Shown here piece by piece: positions 22,155 through 32,410 of a stretch of 64,000 nt of DNA (the first letter of the stretch is position 1; each line of letters opens with the position of its first letter). The translations under genes were made by a program, and so were the position numbers. The notes beneath the pieces are model-generated. The model did no database searches, had not been told where the DNA came from, and saw nothing but the letters and a program-made list of their open reading frames with translations. Source of the DNA: Hypoxylon rubiginosum (taxonomy: Eukaryota > Ascomycota > Sordariomycetes > Xylariales > Hypoxylaceae); the NCBI GenBank assembly GCA_902806565.1, contig CADCXA010000056.1:744001-808000 (forward strand). Reading direction: 5' to 3'.

Positions 22155-23047
22155 ACTCAAAAGCATCTCAGGCCGCGGGACTCAGGGGAAAACTAAAGCA
22201 TACACATAAGAGGTTTTTTTTTTCTTTTTTTCTTTTTTTTTTGCTTTACGTGCTTCTGAATAGCTATGTTCGTTTGGCAAATATTGAGCCACAAAGCAAG
22301 CACGAGAAGAAAGCTTGGCTAGATGCCTGCCTGCCTACCTAGGGGTAGGTATCTAACGCATAGAAAGTATGTAGAGAGCACTTTAATTGTTCACATGCAA
22401 TCACGACCTCAAATAGCATTCCTACGTACTTGTCCGTTTGCCCTTAAGCTCGTTATACAGCGTGTGTGGTTGGGAATAAAGGGGTATTCATGTTTGGTAT
22501 TTTTGCATCAAGTTTAACACCTTTAAATATGACCTTCCCATCACCGTGTTCGGAAGCTAGCAGTTACCTATTTGAGCTGATACTCCCAGGTAGAATTGTC
22601 AGACTCCTTGATCTATGCTGGTTAAATCATGTGTGTAGATACCTATATTGTGTGGACAAGTTACCCGGTACCTACCTGGGTAGACAGCTACTCCCCAAAC
22701 GAGTACCGTAGGACCTGGTACCTTGAAGTTTGTACCTATGGTAGATTATAATGGTCCAAGACTGATCCACTGAACATTCGCCGTTGCCTGGTCTGATCGG
22801 GTTCGAGTGGGCAAACATTAGGGGTGAGTATCGGTATCTGGGCGACGTGCCTTCCTCAGATCGTTCACAGAGATGTTGTAGCTGGAGACTGACCTCCGGA
22901 TCAGGTACCAACCCGGTGACTTCTGTCCGCAAAGTCGTCACGCACCTTCCCCTTCTGCGGTTGACTTTGATTGCATACTGGGAAAAGGGCAACCTCGAAG
23001 CACAGATGCACGGTAGTCTTCGAGATCAGTAACCGTGTATCAGAATC

Positions 23048-23055
23048 TATATATA
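23048..23055 (+). promoter_or_regulatory. TATA box candidate for the F-box-like gene
   Basis: TATATATA lies 337 bp upstream of the ATG at 23392, followed by a C/T-rich leader. The leader would then carry the 12-bp repeat. Confidence 0.4.
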
Positions 23056-23177
23056 CTCGACTCCCCTACCCATCCCTCATCTATTTTCCTTCTTCATTTC
23101 ACATCCAAGGAACCAGTATACTACTCATCCAACAAGTACAAGTTCCATCCATCGTTGCCTTTCTTCCACCCAAGTAC

Positions 23178-23237
23178 TTCAAGTCACCCATCAAGTCGCC
23201 CTTCAAGTCGCCCTTCAAGTCGCCCTTCAAGTCGCCC
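23178..23237 (+). repeat. Five tandem copies of 12-bp TTCAAGTCGCCC
   Basis: Copies at 23178, 23190, 23202, 23214 and 23226. Copies 3-5 are perfect; copies 1 and 2 each have one change. They sit in the probable 5' leader of the gene at 23392. Confidence 0.9.
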
Positions 23238-23391
23238 ATTCCCTTTCGTCAATCGTCTCCTAATTGAACCTCTCGCAACTTTCAGCTATCTCGCTTTCAG
23301 AGATACTCAACACTCAACACTCACTGCGGCTATACGAAGGACATCATAGACATACACAACCAAGTCATCCGTTCATTCGTCATCTTTCACT

Positions 23392-24429
23392 ATGGCAACC
23401 AAATCTACCCTGTCTGCCCCGGCTTCCCAGCCCGTCTCGGATTTCCTCGCCAAGTGGAATGCTCACTATAAAGTAGAAAAGCATATGGAGGGCTTGCCCG
23501 CGTCTTTCCACCACCTTTCCCGAGAGATTCGCCATATGATATACAAACGAGTTATTCCCAACGGCCACATCTTCAAGAGCTTGAAGCCCCCTGTTCTAGC
23601 TAGAGTCAGCAAGGTGATCCGTGAAGAGGTCATCGCATACTACTTCTCCCAGAATGGTTTTAGTTTGAGTTATGAGTATTTACGCCTTTATAATGGAGAA
23701 CACGACAGCTACTACGGTGAATTTGAAGAGATGGGCGAGATCCTCCAGAAGTACCTCAGCTTCATCACCAATCTCACGATTCAATCTAAGGAGATCGCTT
23801 TTAATGTCGAGTCCATCCACTGGCCGGGATTCTCACGAGCCATAGACTATTATTACAAGCTCGTCCTGCGCCCGAACAGTGCCCTTCAGAATGTCAAGAA
23901 CGATCTTACGTGGCAAGACAATGACTGCGGCGTCGCAGGCGAAGCCATCATTGTCCAGGATGGTCTCGACTGGGATTCTATTGACGATGTATATGGGGCC
24001 TTTAAAAGCGCCGTGGATAAGGCATACGGCTCACAGAGCTATATGTCGGCCGATAGGACTGCAAAGGAGGACACCCTTATGATCGGTTTTGCATTTGCTG
24101 AGATAGGCCAATGGCGAAGAGAGGGCTACAGCTTCGTCTTCGAACATCGGACGACGTGGGAGCCCACGGATCACGAGCTCGATCTTAGATGGGAGGAGGA
24201 AAAGCGGACCCAGCGACGTCTCGAAGGAAGAGATTCCGATGTAGATACCGAGGACTGGGTGGAGGAAGTCCGGGCTAACCGACGTCGCGAAGGAAGAGAT
24301 CCTGATATGGACACTGAAGACTGGGAAGAAGAAAAGCGGGCCAATCGACGCCTCGAAGGAAGAGATTCCGATGTGGACACTGACGACTTGGAGTTCGAGG
24401 AGGAAGAAGAGGAGGAGGGGGAGAACTAA
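23392..24429 (+). CDS. F-box/2EXR-like protein with acidic 22-residue C-terminal repeats
   Basis: A single-exon, 345-residue protein. Residues about 33-60 (LPASFHHLSREIRHMIYKRV) resemble the F-box-like motif of the large fungal families whose members begin 'F/LP xEIR xxIY/W'. Such proteins may be substrate adaptors, but most are uncharacterised. The middle part has no motif I know. The C-terminus contains three tandem 22-residue repeats (DNA units of 66 bp at 24193-24258, 24259-24324 and 24325-24390) with the core RRLEGRDSDVDTEDW, then an acidic tail of Glu. The repeats alternate basic and acidic runs and would form charged helices. There is no signal peptide. The ATG follows a long leader with a 12-bp repeat. 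Confidence 0.7.
   Translation: MATKSTLSAPASQPVSDFLAKWNAHYKVEKHMEGLPASFHHLSREIRHMIYKRVIPNGHIFKSLKPPVLARVSKVIREEVIAYYFSQNGFSLSYEYLRLYNGEHDSYYGEFEEMGEILQKYLSFITNLTIQSKEIAFNVESIHWPGFSRAIDYYYKLVLRPNSALQNVKNDLTWQDNDCGVAGEAIIVQDGLDWDSIDDVYGAFKSAVDKAYGSQSYMSADRTAKEDTLMIGFAFAEIGQWRREGYSFVFEHRTTWEPTDHELDLRWEEEKRTQRRLEGRDSDVDTEDWVEEVRANRRREGRDPDMDTEDWEEEKRANRRLEGRDSDVDTDDLEFEEEEEEEGEN
24193..24390 (+). repeat. Three in-frame 66-bp coding repeats
   Basis: They encode the charged 22-residue units of the F-box-like protein. They differ at scattered positions, so the duplication is not very recent. Confidence 0.85.
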
Positions 24430-25516
24430 GAAGACGCTGAGGAGGATTCCGGAGAGAAGCCCGATGAAGAGATGATACCGAAGAGCAAGACAAGGAGGTT
24501 GACAATAAGGCTAACTGAGACCTCTATGCGGCGTTCCGATACTAAGGACGCATATTGCATAGAGCCTACTTCGACGACACAAGATTCCAAGCAATACCAA
24601 GAAAAAAACGCGATAAATAGGTACATACATACATACCTGTTTATTCGATTTGATTTGATTTCAGACAATCTCTCTCTCTCTCTGTGATATTTTTCTGTGT
24701 AGACGTATCCCCTATGACCGCGATGAAGCTGGTGTATCTTAGCAGCGTATAAGACTTGAATAGCGCTCTCTGTAGAGGTACTCTAGACCGTGATGCCACA
24801 TGTAGTCCAGGAAGATGAGATCACGAAGAGTACTTCAATTGTCATTTGATCAGCTTCCAGCGTCACCGTTTCAATGCCCCAAGCTTTAGGTGTGGCCTTG
24901 AGCTGAGTTTCAAGACCTCCCAGTAGAAACACGAGCCAGAGCCAAGTCAGTGACGATCATGTACGATCAGATTTATTTCGTTCAAAGTACATCTACTCTG
25001 GGTAGTAGAGGGTACTACACCACCTCCTACTGTAGCTCAGCCCTGGGTACCTCGTCATGTATGTTAATATCGTCACGTACATACGCATCCTCCGTCTATT
25101 TCTTCGACCCATCTAGGTACCCTACCTCGTTCACCATCACTCTCTCAACAATTTCGGTACCCATATCGCTAACGCCTAGCAACATATCATCGACGGTACT
25201 AGCTACTTCCGCTCATCTTCTAATGAGTCAGTCGTTAATGGTAGACACAGCTAACGGCTAATCGATCTCTCCATAGGATGTTGCTGACTCTGGCTTCAAA
25301 AATAATAGATTAAATAGCAATCTCGCAATCTCGCTCGCCTGCACGCTCCCGTTTTCCGCAACCAGATCTTCATCTAACGATCCGTATCCTCACTACTACT
25401 ACACGAGGCATCCAACTGATCGCTCTATGGCGGACAAATCCCGTCGTGTCCGTCCATCCGAAACACGTCCAGCCTACTAAATATAAACCGATCCGATCCG
25501 ATCGAGACTTGATTGA
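24430..25516. other. Intergenic stretch, no gene supported
   Basis: The first part (24430-24600) continues in Glu/Asp-codon-like sequence after the stop of the F-box-like gene. The rest shows no coding signal, only short repeats such as TC dinucleotides near 24668-24682. Confidence 0.45.
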
Positions 25517-25941
25517 ATCCGTAACGGTTCGTTACAAGTCCTCTCAAAACTCCGAGGCGAAAACCCTGACCAGCGAGCGCAGGACCTGAAGGGATTGATC
25601 AGGCTTAAGGAGCTTGGACAGAACGGCGAAAAGAAAACTCCCAAGATTGACCTCGATCGTCAGCAAGAGATGTCCGGCCTTGCGGCTTTCGTGACGATTT
25701 CTCATAGGAATATCGATTCCTACGAGCAGTGCAGCAACAAGAAATATCGTGATCCTTGTGCGGAGTGAGTGGCAGGAGGGGGACGACTTGTTTAACGGGA
25801 CTTGCACGAACTACCAGTTCTCCGATACTACTGCCACTTGCTCGCCCTACGAAGGTAAGGCATCCTTCTACAAGCGTGTTCAAGCTAGATCAAGCCTGTT
25901 AATCGAGCTATCCAGGTGTCACGGGTAAAAGAAAGAAGTGA
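25517..25941 (+). pseudogene. Decayed small Cys-containing gene
   Basis: I do not recognise the product. A frame without an ATG at its start is open from 25517 to 25765 (contains KELGQNGEKKTPKIDLD and IDSYEQCSNKKYRDPCAE), then stops at TGA. An intact continuation (WQEGDDLFNGTCTNYQFSD, then CSPYEG) follows in another frame. The break sits on a 4-bp tandem duplication, GAGTGAGT at 25763-25770; one GAGT fewer would join both parts. A GT-AG intron at 25855-25915 (61 bp, GTAAGG donor) then leads to the end GVTGKRKK and a stop at 25939-25941. Four spaced cysteines suggest a small secreted or Cys-knot-like protein. It could also be chance, since no start codon or signal peptide remains. Confidence 0.35.
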
Positions 25942-26630
25942 GCTTGGAGAGGATCCTCGCCCGAAGCCGATGCGGACAGACGAAAATTCGAGCCGACCCC
26001 GGAAATAAAATACTAGGAGAGATGGCTACGGCAGAGCCAGAGCGCGTTAGGAGAATGACTGACGTTGAAATAAGGTCCCGCGAAGATGCTCATCGTCCGG
26101 ATCGCCGGGGACGGGCCCAGTCAAGGTCATAGAGAGGAAATATATTCACGGTCAAGAAGGGAATACTCAAAAGGGTAGATGAGCGGTTTTATAGGTATCG
26201 CGCAATGACGTTGCACTCAGCTTCAATCAAGGCTAGATCCGTATGGCAAGCTGTGCACTTGGTCGAGTGAGGCATCTTCCTCTTGATATCGACATGTAGA
26301 TGTAAGCTCTTGGGACAATGACCTGGCGAAACCGGATAAGTCCATTGTGAGGTGCTGCGCCCCTGAATGGAATGTCGCAAGCCCGAAACACTGGCAAGGC
26401 AAATCTCATCACTGGCTTGGCGGAAACGCGAAAAGCTGCCTACTTCTCATTCTCCATGCGGAGATGATCGTGAATGGCATATTAAACACAAGCCTCGAAG
26501 GGGATTGTTATGCTGGCATGGGTTGCTAGGTTAGTAGGATTATCGCTATCTGATACTGAACTGCCAGCTATATTTTTGGTTAGTTGCGAAATCTATCACG
26601 CCACACTTGGAAGTGTCTCGATGGTTGTAT
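25942..26630. other. Intergenic stretch before the tRNA
   Basis: No gene or repeat I can support. Confidence 0.5.
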
Positions 26631-26728
26631 GGTGAGATGGCCGAGTGGTTATGGCGCTGCGTTCAGGTTGACTTGAATAAAACTTCGCAGTGGAGCAATC
26701 CGCGTGGGTTCGAGTCCCACTCTCATCA
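26631..26728 (+). tRNA. tRNA-Leu(CAG) with 17-nt intron
   Basis: A complete cloverleaf can be folded by eye. The 7-bp acceptor is GGTGAGA pairing with TCTCATC (one G-T), with discriminator A at 26728. The D stem is GCC/GGC, and the anticodon stem is CTGCG/CGCAG. The anticodon CAG is at 26664-26666. A 17-nt intron (26668-26684) sits one base 3' of the anticodon, the canonical position. The variable arm is long, as in class II leucine tRNAs, and the T arm is GTGGG/CCCAC with loop TTCGAGT. A poly-T terminator (TTTT) follows at once. It reads CUG codons as leucine. Confidence 0.95.
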
Positions 26729-27103
26729 ATTTTCTTTTTATGAGGATGTTTCGCCTTTCTTACTGCTACGTTTTCTTTTTGTCCACAACGTTTAAACAAC
26801 CCGATATATCTAGATAGGCAAGTAGACATATTTGTTACTAAATTCACGTTGCTGGGGCCGACTTACTCAATTATTTATCCCGACATTGATGGCCTGATAG
26901 CCTTCAACTAACGAAAATCCTAGGTAGCATTGGTTTTCAGGTATCAATTCAATGAGACAGCCAGCTAGAATGCATTGGGCCGTCGCCCGACTAAACAAAG
27001 AAGGAATTGATTTCTGGGTCTTGAGAGCTGGAAATATCTAGCTGCCAGGTCAAAGCTCATAAATGCTTCTCCCGCGATTGTGTCTATTCGCTATTTCGGC
27101 AAC
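26729..27103. other. tRNA terminator and promoter region of the LigD-like gene
   Basis: TTTTCTTTTT directly after the tRNA is the Pol III terminator. Nothing else is recognised. Confidence 0.6.
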
Positions 27104-28558
27104 ATGGCGATGAAGCGAGGGCCTGGTCTTGAGCTTGTGGGCAACCCTTTCATAAAGAAGAGAAATCTAGAATGGAGTCTAGAGCTTTCTGGCTCGACGC
27201 GCGATAGCGACGGGAGTAGTAGCTTGGATGAGCCAAATGAATACGAGCTCCAAAAGGGGGAAGCTGTTCCAGAAGCATCCGCGGTCGAGGCGGGCAAAAC
27301 TAAGGTCGAGGATCATCTCACCTACTTTGCTGGACTTTTAGCAAAGGCAGTACTGTCGCCTTTCCCGTCGGGCATGCCAAAGCTCTCCATCGAAGGATAT
27401 TGCAAGCTTTATGAAACAAACTCGAGTAATCCGAGGGGTGCGCACTTCATCATACACCAACATGATCATCCTATCGCAGGCACGCACTACGATCTTCGGC
27501 TGCAGATCAACGAGACGAGCAGCGCGTCGTGGGCAATTATGTATGGACTCCCTGGGGATCCAAATAGCCAACGTCTAAACAGGAATGCTACGGAGACGAG
27601 GATTCATTGCTTATGGGTAAGTTTTCTGATACAGTCCTGCACAGTGCACACCGATGGGGTTAGCTAACGTTACCTCATGCAGAACCATCTCATAGAGACT
27701 GCCTCGACCTCGACCGGCTCTCTTCTCATCTGGGACACGGGGACGTACACCGTCCTTTCCGAGCGGGAGAACAGCAAGCGAGGAGACTCAACCTCAGAGT
27801 CCGAGTCGGAACACGACCCGTCGCCCGAGCTTACGGAGCAGGAGAAACTCCACCGGGCGTTCCAGGCTCGGAAAATCCGCATACAGCTCCACGGCACGCG
27901 TCTGCCCCACAACTACGTGCTGAACCTTCGACTCACCAAGAGCGAGGACATAGCGAGCCGCGCCAAGAGCTCACGCGCACCCACGCGTCGACGGAGGCGC
28001 GGAGGTCCGGCACAAGGAAGGGGAGCAGCAGCGAGAGGAGGGCGCGGGAGAGGCAAGGGGAAGGCGGCGGAACCCGAGACAACTTCGGATTCCGATGCGG
28101 ACTCGGATTCGGACCCGGACCCAACCGACGACCGTTTGGAAATCGTCAACGCCCCCGCCCAGGAGGCCCGCGGTGAAGAAGAGGTGTCGGCCATGGAGAA
28201 GGAGATCCGCGAGCTCGAGGACGCGGAGGTGCGCCGCACGAACGCGTACCCGGGCGCGGCCAACTCGGTCGCCTCCGTGCACCAGCGCCGCTGGTACCTG
28301 TCGCTCGACCGGGCCGCGTGCGGCTTCGCCAGGCGCCGGGGGGCCGCCGGCGAAAAGGCCGTCTGGGAGCGGCCCGACGCTGACGCTGCGGAGACGGGAG
28401 GGGATGTCGGCGACGGCCGGCTGGCGTTCCCGTTCTACGTCCGCGGCGTCGAGGCCGAGAGGAGCGTGCTTACGGGACGGCTCGGCGCCGAAGTGCTGAG
28501 GGACGAGGGCGTCGTCGGGTATGTGGGGCGTAAGGGGTGGCGGCCGGTGTTGAAGTGA
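27104..28558 (+). CDS. LigD-type 3'-phosphoesterase domain protein
   Basis: A protein of the family with a DNA ligase D 3'-phosphoesterase (PE) domain. In bacteria this domain trims 3' ends during break repair; in fungi it occurs without the ligase. Two exons: 27104-27616 and 27683-28558 (66-bp intron, GTAAGT donor, GCTAAC branch), giving 462 residues. I chose the ATG at 27104; the frame runs further up without an ATG. The PE core lies at about residues 105-300. It has FIIHQHDHPIAGTHYDLRL, where His, Asp and Arg are the expected metal and phosphate ligands, then SWAIMYGLPGDP and LLIWDTGTYTVL. A long Arg/Gly-rich and acidic insert (about 270-350) separates the core from a conserved C-terminal block (HQRRWYLSLDRAACGF ... 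FYVRGVEAERSVLTGRL). The basic insert suggests nucleic-acid binding and nuclear location. Confidence 0.83.
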
Positions 28559-28922
28559 GAGGAGGTACGCTAGCGCGAGATGGAAGTCCTTAGGGTCGGG
28601 TCTTGACTGTAATGGTACTTGCCTCCTATCAATGGGTAAGCAGTATTTCGGATGGGGTTTCAACCCTGCTCGCGTAAGAAAATGGGTCCCTAGCCAGACC
28701 TTTGGGTTGGTCTGGATGGCTTGATAAGCTAGCACACATCATATCGGCATACACGTCTAAGGAAATAAAGGCGATTTATTCACGTCCACACATGACGGCG
28801 CTACGGATCTCCCTATCTGAGGCGGCCAGCCAGCCGCTCGATTCCCCCAACCTGACAGGCCTAGCTTCGTCTCCGTCCCGGCAACAGGGGCGCACGAGCT
28901 CGTTAATAGTGCCCGTCTTTTT
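28559..28922. other. Short intergenic stretch
   Basis: Probable 3' end of the LigD-like gene. Nothing else is seen. Confidence 0.5.
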
Positions 28923-29222
28923 TCAGGCTCCTTCCGTGACGTAAAAGGAGCGGGTGGAGGAGTTGAGCAGCTGCGACGATCCGTAGTCGGGAAGGGTCTG
29001 ATAGGAGGCAGGGGCGGTGTAGCTGTTGTAGCCCTTGCCGCCGGGGTGCCTATAAACACCGTGGTGCCTGTTGCTACGATGCTTGTCCTTGTGGTGCTTG
29101 TTGCTGTAGTCCTTCCCGCTGTTGCTACCGTTCTCCTTGCAGACAGAGGAAGAATGGTGGTGATGGCGAGATGAAGAATGATGGCGGTGACGGTGGTGAT
29201 GATTAGATGACTGGCCCACCAA
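28923..29222 (-). CDS. Possible small His-rich protein (partial model)
   Basis: A 99-codon open frame with no ATG at its start, so a 5' exon would be required; acceptor-like TAG triplets lie just upstream near 29225-29235. The N-terminal half is built of His and Ser runs with scattered Lys/Arg. The end (YQTLPDYGSS ... SFYVTEGA) is less simple and looks more like real protein. His-rich stretches can bind zinc, nickel or copper. It may equally be a CAT/GTG-rich simple-sequence stretch with a chance open frame. Confidence 0.25.
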   Translation of the reverse strand: MVGQSSNHHHRHRHHSSSRHHHHSSSVCKENGSNSGKDYSNKHHKDKHRSNRHHGVYRHPGGKGYNSYTAPASYQTLPDYGSSQLLNSSTRSFYVTEGA

Positions 29223-29726
29223 AGGAGATCTAACTAGCCCGACCGTGTATGTGATTCAACGGTACCAGAGTTAGACTTCACCCGCCTTAATGATATTGGC
29301 GGTAGAAAGAGCCCATGCCAAGTCAGGGTCAAAACCCTGTATGTATAAGGGTAGCTTGTTAGGAATCATAGCTCTTGAAGAAGACCTTGCGAGTAGATTT
29401 TAATTACCCAGGTATATAGTATCTCAAATGCCCTCGTCCAAGTCAAATAGGACAAAACAAGCCAAAAAGATATACGGATGTGTACAGCCTATAGCAAAGC
29501 TTCAAAGTTGAAAAAAGGTCAATTCGTCATTATTCGCCTCTGCTGGTTATCTTAAAACACCTTAAGCAAGATATCCCCGTGGACACGCAAAATCCGTTGA
29601 ACTCCTTGCGATGCAAATGCAACGTTTTGTAATGATCACCATTTTCCCCTCCCGTTCTCTTTGACCATAGTGACAGACCCCTAACCCAACCTTCACACCT
29701 CCAAACCCGAATCGTTTATGGTCTTC
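29223..29726. other. Intergenic stretch
   Basis: No gene or repeat I can support. Confidence 0.5.
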
Positions 29727-30164
29727 TTAACCGTATCTCATGGGGGCTTGACCTTGAGGCGGACCTTGACCCCATCCTTCCGGCGGACCACCCTGTTGCT
29801 GTTGCGGCGGAGGCTGCATCGGTATGTTATTCCCTCCTTCACCTCGCTTCATAGCTTGGACGTCCGGTCGGTTCTCTACAGGTTGCGCAAAGTTGCAGAT
29901 ACTGCAGACGACGTCGTGGTAGCCGTGGATGGAGAGAGGGACGACGGGCTAGTCTTCCAGTTAACATCTATCTCAAGTGGGTGCCTAGGCAAGAAAAGAA
30001 ATAAGGGTATCATGACTTACTACGAAGCAGAAGGTGAACCACGGGTTGCTCTTGATGACATGGCCGGCATAGTTTCCGCAGTTGTGGCACTGGCACACGA
30101 CGCCCTCGTAGCCTTCAACCTCCTTGCGAAAGGTGTGTTCACCGCAGGTGAAGATGAGACACAT
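29727..30164 (-). CDS. Small zinc-ribbon protein
   Basis: A 121-residue protein of the fungal zinc-ribbon family that begins MCLIFTCGEHTF. Two exons: 30164-30021 and 29948-29727, with a 72-bp intron (GTAAGT donor, GTTAAC branch, CTAG acceptor) that joins FCFV to PVVPLS in phase. Cys residues are CQCHNC (Cys24, Cys26 and Cys29) and CSIC, the two knuckles of one zinc ribbon. SNPWFTFCF and the RPDV block are typical of the family. The C-terminal third is Pro/Gln/Gly-rich and disordered (MQPPPQQQQGG) and ends MRYG. Its function is unknown. It is divergent from the Rpp1 gene 627 bp away. Confidence 0.85.
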
Positions 30165-30791
30165 TGTGATTTATGCGACGGAAACAGTGACGGCGATTTC
30201 GGTAGAGTATCGTTGTAGAATTATCGTAACTTGTAGTAATGGGAGCTGTCAAATAGCTAGACGGGCAGACAGATAAACGTCGATGCTCGCGATGCCAATT
30301 GCGCTCGATGTATGCGATTGGGAAAAGTACCGATGCGATTATAAAATCACAGGAAAGAAGTAGTGCGATGCAGAAAGAGCACGAATATGACTTGTAGGAT
30401 GAATGTTTGAGTCTTTGTCCATGTTAGCTGAACATGTGTTGCCTCTTGCAAGATTCGCGTCTCAGGGGGCTGTGCTAAATGGCCAAGAGCCCTAAGAAGA
30501 AATGTTACAGCGCTGAGAGCTGGGCGAGCTTCTGCAGCCAATGACGCACTACTATAGCATTATCGATAGCGCCGTGCCGGCTAAGACGGTTCCGCTACAG
30601 TTGCTGCCCCGCTAAGATACGGTAAGGGAACGAGTACCTCTCCAATATCTTATCGGCAAAAATTACATTGAGCAACCTCTTTGAATCATCATTGCGACAA
30701 CTGTCAACCGGCCCGAGACTCCTTGTCGGGGATCATGTTGATACCCTAAAACCATACGCGAGTCCGCAATGAGCACCAATACCATAGAAAC
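30165..30791. other. Divergent promoter region, zinc-ribbon / Rpp1
   Basis: The only element noted is an upstream ATG at 30769 that overlaps the Rpp1 start (listed separately). Confidence 0.5.
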
Positions 30792-30858
30792 ATGCTGTAC
30801 GACCTCAATATCGCCTGGTCGCCTTCGACCAGCGCCGCCGAGCTCGAGCGCACCCTGA
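30769..30858 (+). promoter_or_regulatory. Overlapping upstream reading frame at the Rpp1 start
   Basis: An ATG with G at -3 opens 29 codons in another frame and ends at 30856-30858, past the Rpp1 ATG at 30792. If it lies in the transcript, it would reduce translation of Rpp1. Leader extent is not known. Confidence 0.3.
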
Positions 30859-31796
30859 GGTTTAGCTCTCAGCTAGGCTATGACGTCGTCGCCCTGAATC
30901 ACTTCCTCGAAGCGCCGCTACGATCAGAAATCGTGAACCCGCTCCCCAAGTTCCTCCCCCAGCAGGCCTCTACTACCACGTCCAAAGATGCCTCCCAACA
31001 CCGCATCCCCACGGTCCTTCACCGCGTGACCATCTCCTTCTCGGACCCGGCCCAGAACCAGCAGCTCCCCAAGGCCGCGCAGGCCTTCGACATCCTGGCG
31101 ATGCGCCCGCAGACCGAGAAGGCCTTCCAGGCCGCCTGCCTGACGGTCCAGGAGGCCTCGATCATCTCGCTCGACCTCACGGTCCGCCTGCCCTTCTACC
31201 TGCGGCCCAAGCCCTGCATGGCGGCCGTGAAGCGGGGCTTGCGCTTCGAGATCTGCTACGGGCGCGCCGTGGGCGCGGGCGCGGACGCGCGGGCTCGCGG
31301 CAACTTCGCCGGCAACGTCGCGCAGCTCGTGCGCGCCACGCGCGGCCGCGGGATCGTCGTCAGCAGCGAGGCCTCCGTCCCCGCCGCGGCGACTGCTACT
31401 ACGGCCGTGGCGCTCCGCGCCCCCGCCGACGTGGTCAACCTGCTGGCCGTCTGGGGCCTGCCGGCGGACCGCGGGCGCGAGGCCCTGGGCGTGAACCCGC
31501 GCGGCGTCGTCGTCAACGAGGGGATCAAGCGCAGCGGGTTCCGGGGCGTCGTCAATATTGTGGGCGTCGCGGACCGGCCTGAGGGCGAGCCGCCGCGGGA
31601 AGGTGGCGACCAGACGGAGGGAACGGCGGCGGCGACGTCGATGAAGAAGAAGGATAATAGGAAGAGGAAGAATGGAGAGCGTGAGGCGGGTGAAGGAGCA
31701 GAAGGAGAAGGTCAGCCTTTGAGTAAGAGACAGGCGAAGAAACTCAGGGCCGCACTGAGGCAGAAAGAGGCCGAGGAAAAGAAAAGCCAGTCTTGA
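30792..31796 (+). CDS. rpp1: Ribonuclease P/MRP subunit Rpp1 (p30)
   Basis: A protein subunit of RNase P and RNase MRP, needed to process tRNA 5' ends and rRNA. The single-exon product is 334 residues, the expected size. It begins MLYDLNIAW, the family start, and the p30 TIM-barrel-like fold continues through QLGYDVVALNHFLE, FDILAMRPQTEKAFQAAC and SLDLTVRLPFYLRP. The block ADVVNLLAVWGL and SGFRGVVNIVG close the domain. Where other p30 proteins have a short loop, this one has an Ala/Arg-rich stretch. The C-terminal 60 residues are Lys/Glu-rich (MKKKDNRKRKN, SKRQAKKLRAALRQKEAEEK), a likely nucleolar and RNA-binding tail. Codons are strongly GC-biased at third positions. Confidence 0.92.
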   Translation: MLYDLNIAWSPSTSAAELERTLRFSSQLGYDVVALNHFLEAPLRSEIVNPLPKFLPQQASTTTSKDASQHRIPTVLHRVTISFSDPAQNQQLPKAAQAFDILAMRPQTEKAFQAACLTVQEASIISLDLTVRLPFYLRPKPCMAAVKRGLRFEICYGRAVGAGADARARGNFAGNVAQLVRATRGRGIVVSSEASVPAAATATTAVALRAPADVVNLLAVWGLPADRGREALGVNPRGVVVNEGIKRSGFRGVVNIVGVADRPEGEPPREGGDQTEGTAAATSMKKKDNRKRKNGEREAGEGAEGEGQPLSKRQAKKLRAALRQKEAEEKKSQS

Positions 31797-32410
31797 GCCA
31801 GTTTTGAGTATAGGAGGGTCCTGGTATACGATTATGCATACGGCGATGGCGTTTGGTAGAATGACTACCTGGGTTCTTAGGTTCTAAGACGGTCGTCTAA
31901 AGAGATACCCCGATGAATAACAAGATAAATTAATTCACACGCATGGAGGTACGTAAACCAAGGCCAGCCTCGACTTCAATTATTTATACTCTTCATTTAT
32001 TCCAGGTATGTGTTTGTTGTTGGTTTGTACATAGTCCGTGGGGAATTTTCAATGACGACGAAGAAGCGAAAATGATATATACATTTCATATCCTAGCAGC
32101 CCGTGCTAACCCGAGCCCCGGCTTCGCTCCTCCCGCCCGAGTTAGGCGAGAGAAGGAGAGAGACGAGGCTACTAAAATCACGTGTATGGGAAAGGAAAGG
32201 AAAATAGAAGGAAGAAAGGAATACTACAGATTTCTCGCGCGCAGTCGGTGCTATAATCGTACAGCCCCGTTGCTGCCCGCCCCCCATTTCCCATACTTTA
32301 TCCCGGCGTAGGCTTCCGTCCTTGATTAGCCCCGTACGGACTTCAACCTGAGTGTACCATATCCGCTTTCCTAGCCCTCCGTCGCGCCTCGAAATACGGA
32401 TTACGGTAAA
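31797..32410. other. Convergent 3' intergenic region
   Basis: Between Rpp1 (+) and the secreted Ser/Thr/Ala-rich gene (-). Nothing recognised. Confidence 0.5.

Larger units (their letters stand above)
22155..23391. other. Intergenic region and 5' leader of the F-box-like gene
   Basis: Contains a TATATATA box at 23048-23055 and five copies of a 12-bp unit at 23178-23237. No gene is seen. Confidence 0.5.

Noticed and set aside
29718..30218. 166-codon + frame over the zinc-ribbon gene
   Set aside because: The - strand encodes a recognisable Zn-ribbon with an in-phase intron.
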